DNA from: Spirochaetia bacterium
GTDB taxonomy: Bacteria; Spirochaetota; Spirochaetia; Treponematales; Breznakiellaceae
Length of the DNA: 18,221 nt
Direction: 5' to 3'
Assembly: GCA_025997715.1 (NCBI GenBank)
Contig: BNUY01000048.1
Span: forward strand, 1 to 18,221
In this document: positions 12,669 through 18,221 of the stretch, in pieces
How the letters are laid out: each line of letters opens with the position of its first letter
How positions within the stretch are numbered: the first letter of the stretch is position 1
The notes under the pieces: generated by a model
Seen by the model: only the letters and a program-made list of their open reading frames with translations
The model's database searches: none
Told to the model about the DNA's origin: nothing
Translations under genes and position numbers: made by a program

Positions 12669-14075
12669 TTATTTGCCGACGCAGAAACGGCTGAACATGG
12701 TATCAAGTATCTCTGCGGTGGATACTTCCCCGGTAATTTCCCCCAGGCTGTTCACCCCCTCCCGCAGCAGCGGTGCGATGAGGTCCAGGGGTTCCCGCCG
12801 GTCAGAGAGGGCAAGGGCCTCATGCAGCGCCGCAATTGCCCGGTCGATAAGCTCCTTTTGCCGCGCCGTCCCGATTCCCGCGTGGCCCCCGCCCTCTGGT
12901 CCGCCGCCAAAACGCTTTGCCAAAACTTCGGCGATTTCCCGGGTTAGTTCCGGAATGCCCGCGCCGGTCTTTGCGCTGATTGGATGGGGACTAAAGTCCC
13001 TTGAGATTTCGGGGGGCGGAGCAGCCAGATCTGCTTTGTTCCAGAGCAGGATTACGGGTGGCGCCCCTTCTTTCGATACATCCTGATTGAAAAAGTCCCG
13101 GTCTTCACCGGTAATCCCTTGAGCGCCATCTATTATATAGAGGATAATATCCGCCGCCTGCAGGAGCTCCCGGCTCCGTTCCATGCCGAGTTTTTCCACC
13201 GGGTCCTCCGAGGGGTGGAGCCCTGCGGTATCCGCCAGCCGTACCGGGATGCCCTCAATGGATACCCAGGCTTCAATCCAGTCCCGGGTGGTACCGGGGA
13301 TGTCGGTGACGATGGAACGGTCTTCCTTTAAGAGCAGGTTGAAGAGGCTGGACTTTCCCGCGTTGGGCCGCCCGGCGATCACCGCCAGAGCGCCATCGGC
13401 ATAGAGCCGCTCCCGGCGATAGGATGCGGCAAGGGAGCGGAGCCGCCCCAGGGCTTCCTCCACCAGGGGCCGGTCCGGGAGCAAGCCCGCTGCTTCGTCC
13501 CCCGCGCTCACCCCATCGTCTTCGGAATAATCCAGGTAGATTTCCGTGCCCCCCAGGGCCTGTACCAGGAGGGACTTGACCCCCGTAATTTCTGTTTCCA
13601 GCGCCCCGGAAAGCCTCCGTACCGCGTGTTCCCGGGCCGCATTAGTTTTGGCGGCCACGATTTCCATCACCGATTCGGAGCGGGTCAGGTCGAGTTTGCC
13701 GTTCATGAAGGCCCGGAAGGTGAATTCCCCCGGCAGGGCGTCCCGGAAACCCGCCCCGCGCAGGGCCGCCATCACCGCCTTTGCCGCGGCAATACCCCCG
13801 TGGCAAACAATATCCGCCCCATCCTCGCCGGTATAGGCGGCCGGAGCGCGGTAGACCGACACCAGTACTTCATCGATCTTTTCGCCACCCGCCGTTATCC
13901 AGCCGTGGACGATGGTGTTTCCCGCCGCCCCAAGGAGCTTTTCCGGACGGGAAAAAACCTGTGCCAGAATTTTCAGGGACTGCTGCCCGGAACTTCTGAC
14001 AATAGCCAGGGCGCTCTCCGCCAGGGGAGTTGCGTGGGCGGCAATAGGGGCGGTATCGCCGTAGGAGGGGTTCAA
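12669..14075 (-). CDS. mnmE: tRNA U34 modification GTPase MnmE (TrmE)
   Basis: With MnmG, MnmE adds carboxymethylaminomethyl to the wobble uridine of certain tRNAs, in the cytoplasm. The 468-aa length is normal. The N-terminal folate-binding domain (IAAHATPLAESALAIVRSSG; YTGEDGADIVCHGG; LPGEFTFRAFMNGKLDL) is followed by a helical domain and the inserted GTPase: G1 GRPNAGKS at 235-242, G2 GTTRD at 261-265, G3 DTAG at 282-285, G4 NKAD at 346-349. The protein ends in the family signature FCVGK, with catalytic Cys465. The start is a TTG at 14075 with a weak AAGAG upstream; no better start is visible. It precedes the arsR promoter by a dozen bases. Confidence 0.95.
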   Translation of the reverse strand: MNPSYGDTAPIAAHATPLAESALAIVRSSGQQSLKILAQVFSRPEKLLGAAGNTIVHGWITAGGEKIDEVLVSVYRAPAAYTGEDGADIVCHGGIAAAKAVMAALRGAGFRDALPGEFTFRAFMNGKLDLTRSESVMEIVAAKTNAAREHAVRRLSGALETEITGVKSLLVQALGGTEIYLDYSEDDGVSAGDEAAGLLPDRPLVEEALGRLRSLAASYRRERLYADGALAVIAGRPNAGKSSLFNLLLKEDRSIVTDIPGTTRDWIEAWVSIEGIPVRLADTAGLHPSEDPVEKLGMERSRELLQAADIILYIIDGAQGITGEDRDFFNQDVSKEGAPPVILLWNKADLAAPPPEISRDFSPHPISAKTGAGIPELTREIAEVLAKRFGGGPEGGGHAGIGTARQKELIDRAIAALHEALALSDRREPLDLIAPLLREGVNSLGEITGEVSTAEILDTMFSRFCVGK

Positions 14076-14104
14076 AAGTGATACTCTTCGTATTCCGCCA
14101 TTGT

Positions 14105-14314
14105 TTAGACGTGTACCTCTGCAAGCCGTTCCGCCTGGAAATTAATTTTGATATCCGTGTCTTTTAAGTCAAGGAGATCGGGTACCGCAAACTTTACCCG
14201 TTCAATAAGCGCGTCCAGGGACCCTGATTCAAGTGCAAACCCTGGAACATCCTCACTCGTTGCCATCCAGACATATGCTTCCTCGTCCCAGGTTAATGCT
14301 ACTTTATATTCCAT
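14105..14314 (-). CDS. DUF1902/HicB-like protein, probable orphan antitoxin
   Basis: The 69-aa protein starts after AGGGGAGAGCATT. The pattern EEAYVWMATSEDVPGFALES followed by a helix SLDALIERVKFAVPDLLDL is the HicB/DUF1902 fold ('a.vW.AtSddvpGl..e...ld.Li..v...ipell'). The C-terminus IKINFQAERLAEVHV is the last strand. Such proteins are usually antitoxins beside a HicA-type toxin. Here no toxin gene is present; only a nine-codon frame, MAEYEEYHF, fills the space before mnmE. It may be an orphan or a solo regulator. Confidence 0.75.
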   Translation of the reverse strand: MEYKVALTWDEEAYVWMATSEDVPGFALESGSLDALIERVKFAVPDLLDLKDTDIKINFQAERLAEVHV

Positions 14315-14357
14315 AATGCTCTCCCCTCTATTCCTATACCGTACTATACCACAAATT

Positions 14358-15287
14358 TCACTGTTCCACCAGCCGAAGCCGCAGGAACAGCCAGGGCGCC
14401 CCCGCCGATGCCCAGAGCCCCAGCAGCCCGTACCGCACAAAGCGGCCCAGGTCATAATAGGGGGACGCGGCGCCCAAAAAGGGCAGCGCCTTGAGCGCCT
14501 GGTAAATAAGAATACCCCCGGCAATACCCAGGAGGTAGCGGGGGAGGCGGACAATAAGGGGAACACCATCGGATGCACCGGTGGGAAAATATTTGAGCAT
14601 AAGGGCGTACCCGGCAGTGAAGCCAAGGAACAGCCCACCCAGGCTGCGATCCGCCGGGTAGAGGGCGTTCATCCCGATGGCCGCGGCTGCGGCGGCTATC
14701 ATTCGTATCCGCAGATTATTCAGGAGCGGAACCGCCCGCTTTTCAAACACCCGCCAGAGTACAAGGGTAAACAGGCCCAGGAGCCAGCCCGCCAGGATAT
14801 CCGTGGGGAAATGGAGGCCCAGGTAGAGCCGGGTAAGGGCGATGAGCAGGACAAAGAGAACCGCCCCAATCCGTATCCCCGCAGATCTTCCGTACCAGAG
14901 CGCCAGGGACAGCGCGAAACAGAGGGACAGTTGGGCATGACCCGAGGGGATGCCGTAACTTGGCTCAAAGGCCAGGCCGACCGAGGGTTCCAGGTTAAAA
15001 GGACGGGGTTGTTTCAGGAGTTCCTTGAAAAAGCCGTTTATAAAGGCGGAAAGTATGATGAACATCCCTAACCGCGCCCCCTTTTTTTTGTCCAGGCACC
15101 AAAAAATGAAGAGGATCACGGGAAGATAGAAGTATTCTGTTCCTAAAGCGGTGAGAATTTTGATAAACGCCGTTAGACCGGGGCTTTGAATGGTCTGAAT
15201 GTGCTGAATAACCGCAATGCCCCAGCGATATAGCGCAAAGAGGGGAGGTAATAGTTCCGCGTTGGTGATAGTGATGGCTTCAGTCAT
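14358..15287 (-). CDS. PAP2-superfamily membrane phosphatase
   Basis: The 309-aa protein has several hydrophobic helices. All three PAP2 motifs are present on the early half: KELLKQPRP (Lys88, Arg95-Pro96), PSGH (114-117, His117) and TRLYLGLHFPTD (Arg153, His159 nucleophile, Asp163). The Ser usual before Arg in the last motif is Thr. Such enzymes remove phosphate from lipid phosphates, for example phosphatidic acid or undecaprenyl pyrophosphate, at the membrane. The C-terminal 130 residues add more membrane helices without known motifs. The substrate cannot be told from sequence. It follows two lipoprotein genes in the same direction after a short gap with a hairpin. Confidence 0.88.
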   Translation of the reverse strand: MTEAITITNAELLPPLFALYRWGIAVIQHIQTIQSPGLTAFIKILTALGTEYFYLPVILFIFWCLDKKKGARLGMFIILSAFINGFFKELLKQPRPFNLEPSVGLAFEPSYGIPSGHAQLSLCFALSLALWYGRSAGIRIGAVLFVLLIALTRLYLGLHFPTDILAGWLLGLFTLVLWRVFEKRAVPLLNNLRIRMIAAAAAAIGMNALYPADRSLGGLFLGFTAGYALMLKYFPTGASDGVPLIVRLPRYLLGIAGGILIYQALKALPFLGAASPYYDLGRFVRYGLLGLWASAGAPWLFLRLRLVEQ

Positions 15288-15310
15288 GGGTTTAGCCTAA
15301 TAGACCTAAG

Positions 15311-15326
15311 CCGTTGTGGTCAACGG
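15311..15326 (-). other. Intergenic hairpin between lipoprotein and PAP2 genes
   Basis: CCGTTG, four-base loop, CAACGG: a perfect six-pair stem with no T-run on the - strand. It may be an mRNA-stability or attenuation element; too weak for a firm terminator call. Confidence 0.4.
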
Positions 15327-15333
15327 GGGGCGA

Positions 15334-16008
15334 TCAGAATCCGTCGAAAAAATTCAGCCGGAGCCGCATGGCGGCGGCGGACTGATCCCGGGTTGGGGGA
15401 AGATCCGTCCGTGCTGTTATCAGAAGCAGGTTAATCTGGTTTTCCAGGGCATCCCGGGGAATCCGTGTCAGAATATAGTATTCATAAACTTCCCCGGTGG
15501 GGTTTAGTCCGTCATCGTCAAAAGTCCGTTTTTTAATCCAATAGCTGCTTTCCTGAATTACTCCCTCAAAAGCGGCATCGATGGTATTTTTTACCACCCG
15601 TTCAAAGTAACGGCCAAATTCTTCATCGGGATTTCCATTCGCAAAGGCGCTAAACCGGGCCTGAACCCGGGCGGAAACCAGTCGAGGAAAATCCCGGTCA
15701 AGTGAAAAACTGTCGGCCCATAGTTTCAGGGAATCCTGATTGCTTCCCCGCTGCATTCCGATAAAAACATAGCTATCCGCATATTCCGGCAGACCCTCTA
15801 TGCCGTTGATACCGGCGTTTATATACCGGCTCACCCATTCGGGCATATCTTCCGGCGCGTTTTCATGATCTATTAGCTCAAAGAGGCTGGTTTTTTCCCG
15901 GTATTCCGGTATCGGGCCGAAGCGAACCATGGGCTTTTCCCGGTTGCTTTGACAAGCGGTAAACAGGGACATGCCAACAACCAGGATTAGGGTGGGAACT
16001 GCTTTCAT
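15334..16008 (-). CDS. Predicted lipoprotein of unknown function (224 aa)
   Basis: The N-terminus MKAVPTLILVVGMSLFTACQ is a lipoprotein signal, with lipidated Cys19 in LFTAC. The mature part is a single soluble domain containing SYVFIGMQRG, SFSLDRDFPRLVSARVQARF and an EVYEYYILTRIPRDAL strand, a plan reminiscent of LPP20/FlgP-like envelope proteins, but I cannot assign a family. It starts nine bases after the larger lipoprotein gene and is surely co-transcribed, so the two may act together in the periplasm or outer membrane. Confidence 0.8.
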   Translation of the reverse strand: MKAVPTLILVVGMSLFTACQSNREKPMVRFGPIPEYREKTSLFELIDHENAPEDMPEWVSRYINAGINGIEGLPEYADSYVFIGMQRGSNQDSLKLWADSFSLDRDFPRLVSARVQARFSAFANGNPDEEFGRYFERVVKNTIDAAFEGVIQESSYWIKKRTFDDDGLNPTGEVYEYYILTRIPRDALENQINLLLITARTDLPPTRDQSAAAMRLRLNFFDGF

Positions 16009-16017
16009 GGAGCGAAT

Positions 16018-17988
16018 TTACGGTTCAAACGACGGGGCTTTCGGTAAAACCGGGTAACTAAGGGCCAGTTCATTGAATATGGCGATCCCATTACGGGGCT
16101 TCCCGTTTTTGTCAAACGCCGGCAATTGGGTATTCCGTTTATACCCGGCCGGATTTTCCGTGCCCCCCAGCCGGAACGCCGCTTCTCCGCTTAGGGGTAC
16201 CGGTACGGCAAGGTCAAGGAATGGAGTTTCCCTGAGCGGATTTTCCAGGGCAAGGGATGCGCCGAGACGATCCGGGGCAATCTCAAAGTCAATAATGGCG
16301 GTGATAAACTTCCCCGTTTCGTCCTCCGTCAATGCAAGCGATTCCTCCAGGATTTCTTCCGCGGAAACGCGTAGTAGTAACTTCCCCCCCGCCAGGGATA
16401 AATCCAGAACCGCCGTACCCTCAAGGTTGTCTTTTGCCGCAAAGCGGGCGTTGAAAATAGTCCCCGCCGAAAGGGCCGCGAAATAGAAAAATATCCGGCC
16501 CCGTCTCTGTTCTCCCTCAGATAAAACAAAGGTTTTTCCGGGTAGGGCATAGCCGTCATCGGCGCCGGTGAAAAGGCCATACATACCCGCAAAGGGGATC
16601 CAGCGGGGCTTCTGGGACAGCAGGGGGGTCAGGTGCTGGTCCGGGTTATTGGAAGTAAGGCTCCCGCCGAATTGATACCAGGTGATAGGATCATTGGAGG
16701 AACCGGTAAGGCGCCGCATCCCCTGGCCTTCGGGTCCGCTGGATTTTGAGGATACCGCCAGGGAGAGCTCTTTGATTTTTCCGATAATGTTTCCGGGCAG
16801 GCGTTCCTCCGGCAGCAGGGGAAACACCTCCGCCCGTACCGTATGAAACCCCGTCTGGGCCGGCGTTTTCCAGAGCAGATACTGTGCCCCTTCGGATACC
16901 CGGCCCTGGGCAATAACCTTTTTGCCGCTGTACCACACCACGTAGGGGTCCAGCCGGCGGTCGGCGCTGATCTTGGTTTCCAGTACCACATTAATCCCCG
17001 GTGGAATAAGCCGCCCGCCTGAGGATACTCCCGGAAGGTAGCTTTGAATGTCCCCAAGGGTAAAGCTCGCATCCTTGAGAAAATAGACGGGCTTGAAAGC
17101 GGTATAGAGAACCGCCCTCTCCCCAATAACCTGGAAAACAAGGTTGTACCGGCCTATTGCCAAATCCTCGAAGATCCGGAATGACGGCAGGTACCGGTCC
17201 AGTTGTTTAACCACCACGACCTGTTCAACGGAACTGTCTGCCGCCGGAAGCTTCTCCTCCGCGGTTTCCCCGGAGCCGCTTGGTTCCGCAGCCTGGGGTG
17301 TTTCGGGGAAACTGGGTTCAGGGGAATCAGGCTCGGGGGAAACCGGTTCAGGGGAATCAGGCTCGGGAAAATCAGGTTCAGAGGAATCAGTCTCGGGGAA
17401 ATAGGGTTCGGGGGAAACCGGTTCAGGGGAATCAGGTTCAGGGAAATCAGGTTCGGGGGAAATGGGCTCGGGGAAATTGGGATCAGGGGAATCAGGTTCG
17501 GGGAAATTGGGTTCGGGGAAATCAGGTTCGGGGGAAATGGGCTCGGGGAAATCAGGTTCGGGGGAAACGGGCTCGGGGAAATTGGGATCAGGGGAATCAG
17601 GTTCAGGGGAATCGGGTTCGGGGGAAGTGGGTCCGGGGGAAACGGGCTCGGGGGAAGTATCCGAGAGGTTCGGGGGCGTTTCCTCCTGGGCATCTGCGGC
17701 AAGCACATAGCGTATCTTTCTGCTGACGATGATCCCCGAAAGATCCTGTACAAAGACCGTCAAACCCCGGACATCGGGATCATTCACCACGGAATTGACA
17801 AAAAAGGGGCTTATTTTACTGTTTTGATTGATGATGGAGTATTCATCCAGGGTATACCCATTGTCCACCGAAGCGTTTACCCGGTAGCTCCCCTGGGACT
17901 CAAAAACGGTACCCAAACCTCCGCAACTGCCCAGAAAAAGAGAAAAACCCAAAAAAATAAAAAAAGTCTTACTTTTTCGTTTAAACAT
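16018..17988 (-). CDS. Large lipoprotein with proline-rich pentapeptide repeats (656 aa)
   Basis: The chosen start MFKRKSKTFFIFLGFSLFLG gives a standard lipoprotein signal with Cys22 in LGSC. An ATG at 18021 lies upstream of a TATAAT box and would spoil the signal peptide. After an 85-residue region come 24 copies of [SF]PEP[DVINY] (residues about 112-231), a stiff acidic spacer. The remaining 420 residues include beta-rich segments and a region with WYQFGGSLTSNN and an 'ARFAAKDNLEGTAVLDLSLA' stretch that resembles lectin-like sandwich folds. Probable role: a surface or periplasmic protein with its globular part held away from the membrane. Function not recognised. Confidence 0.82.
   Translation of the reverse strand: MFKRKSKTFFIFLGFSLFLGSCGGLGTVFESQGSYRVNASVDNGYTLDEYSIINQNSKISPFFVNSVVNDPDVRGLTVFVQDLSGIIVSRKIRYVLAADAQEETPPNLSDTSPEPVSPGPTSPEPDSPEPDSPDPNFPEPVSPEPDFPEPISPEPDFPEPNFPEPDSPDPNFPEPISPEPDFPEPDSPEPVSPEPYFPETDSSEPDFPEPDSPEPVSPEPDSPEPSFPETPQAAEPSGSGETAEEKLPAADSSVEQVVVVKQLDRYLPSFRIFEDLAIGRYNLVFQVIGERAVLYTAFKPVYFLKDASFTLGDIQSYLPGVSSGGRLIPPGINVVLETKISADRRLDPYVVWYSGKKVIAQGRVSEGAQYLLWKTPAQTGFHTVRAEVFPLLPEERLPGNIIGKIKELSLAVSSKSSGPEGQGMRRLTGSSNDPITWYQFGGSLTSNNPDQHLTPLLSQKPRWIPFAGMYGLFTGADDGYALPGKTFVLSEGEQRRGRIFFYFAALSAGTIFNARFAAKDNLEGTAVLDLSLAGGKLLLRVSAEEILEESLALTEDETGKFITAIIDFEIAPDRLGASLALENPLRETPFLDLAVPVPLSGEAAFRLGGTENPAGYKRNTQLPAFDKNGKPRNGIAIFNELALSYPVLPKAPSFEP
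17296..17655 (-). repeat. 24 tandem 15-bp repeats coding for [SF]PEP[x]
   Basis: The stretch is 360 bases with a strict 15-base period on the - strand; variants are SPEPD, FPEPV, FPEPI, SPDPN, SPEPY, FPETD and SSEPD. The repeat keeps all six frames partly open, which creates long false frames on the + strand. Confidence 0.9.
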
Positions 17989-18007
17989 GCCGATAACTAC
18001 TAGAAAA

Positions 18008-18013
18008 ATTATA
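18008..18013 (-). promoter_or_regulatory. -10 box for the lipoprotein operon
   Basis: TATAAT on the - strand, about 20 bases before the ATG at 17988. The -35 region 17 bases upstream (TAGATA) is poor. The predicted leader is only about 13 bases and has no clear ribosome site. Confidence 0.4.
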
Positions 18014-18129
18014 TCGCACATTTCAGGTTTTATCTATAAAATGGCAACATATTATAGTAGTTTTTTTATGAAGATACCCCGAGGATTAAGAATTTTTAAC
18101 CGCAAAGATACTATGATTTCAAATATCGG

Positions 18130-18221
18130 GAAAAGTGGTACTCTGGTCTGACGGGGCCAGGGAGCCGGTGGCAGGCAGTTCGGCGCCGTGAGGAAGTCCG
18201 GGAGACCGGGTGAACCTCGAC
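18130..18221 (+). ncRNA. rnpB: 5' part of a structured RNA, possibly RNase P RNA
   Basis: The last 90 bases are GC-rich and strongly structured, unlike the AT-rich DNA before them. GTGAGGAAGTCCGGGAG resembles the universal RNase P core GAGGAAAGTCCGGRCTC with one A missing. A helix-forming stretch with GCCGG and GGCGCC sits just ahead, where P2/P3 would be. The following bases (AGACCGGGTGAACC) fit less well, and the 3' part needed to close the fold is outside the window, so this is a tentative call. Confidence 0.38.

Noticed and set aside
14148..15071. 307-codon + strand frame
   Set aside because: It is antisense to the DUF1902 and PAP2 genes, both supported by motifs.
17296..17655. CRISPR-like repetition
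   Set aside because: Repeats are 15 bases, in frame with a protein and without spacers.
17203..18003. Long + strand frames opposite the pentapeptide-repeat lipoprotein
   Set aside because: The 15-base repeat lacks stops in most frames; the Gly/Arg-rich translations are mirrors of the repeat, and the opposite strand has a signal peptide and promoter.

Overview
The window joins a decaying prophage or integrated element (about 1-7530) to ordinary chromosomal genes (about 7600-18221). The protein set suggests an anaerobic host, most likely a termite-gut-type Treponema spirochaete. The pointers are a class of hydroxylamine reductase with an anaerobe-type N-terminal cysteine spacing, two spirochaete-like lipoproteins, and an integrase N-terminus of a type I associate with Treponema. 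The genus is inference from style, not proven.

Region 1 (1-831, + strand) holds the C-terminus of a phage terminase large subunit and three small overlapping phage genes. Region 2 (4342 down to 928, - strand) is a small-gene operon: a HIRAN-like protein, an unknown protein, an excisionase-like HTH protein, broken and intact small genes, and an HU/IHF protein. It begins at a good promoter (4375-4403). A 1383-bp IS4-family element (2505-3887) with perfect 18-bp ends and a 10-bp target duplication splits the operon. Two small genes downstream of the insertion carry an in-frame amber codon and an apparent one-base deletion. Region 3 (4489-5669, + strand) is a toxin-antitoxin-like cassette: XRE, PIN, a small conserved-looking partner, and an antitoxin-like fragment without its HTH, closed by a terminator.

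Region 4 (5732-7119) has no convincing protein gene. It holds four evenly spaced - strand units, each a -10-like box about 75-85 nt upstream of an intrinsic terminator. It also holds 9-bp iteron-like repeats and the exact 3' half of a tRNA-Val(UAC), which looks like an attachment site. A truncated integrase follows.

Region 5 (7477-9927) is a nitrosative-stress operon, hcp plus a ferredoxin-like partner. A perfect FNR/CRP/HcpR-type palindrome lies upstream, centred about 42 bp before the predicted start; the site and promoter sit inside the tail of the integrase remnant. A 124-bp inverted-repeat element separates it from a convergent Zn/Cd/Pb-exporting P-type ATPase and its ArsR/SmtB regulator, which has a clear promoter and operator (12594-12656).

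Region 6 (18013 down to 12669, - strand) holds a lipoprotein with 24 proline-rich pentapeptides, a second lipoprotein, a PAP2-type membrane phosphatase, a DUF1902/HicB-like protein and mnmE. The last 90 bases may be the 5' end of a structured RNA, possibly RNase P RNA.
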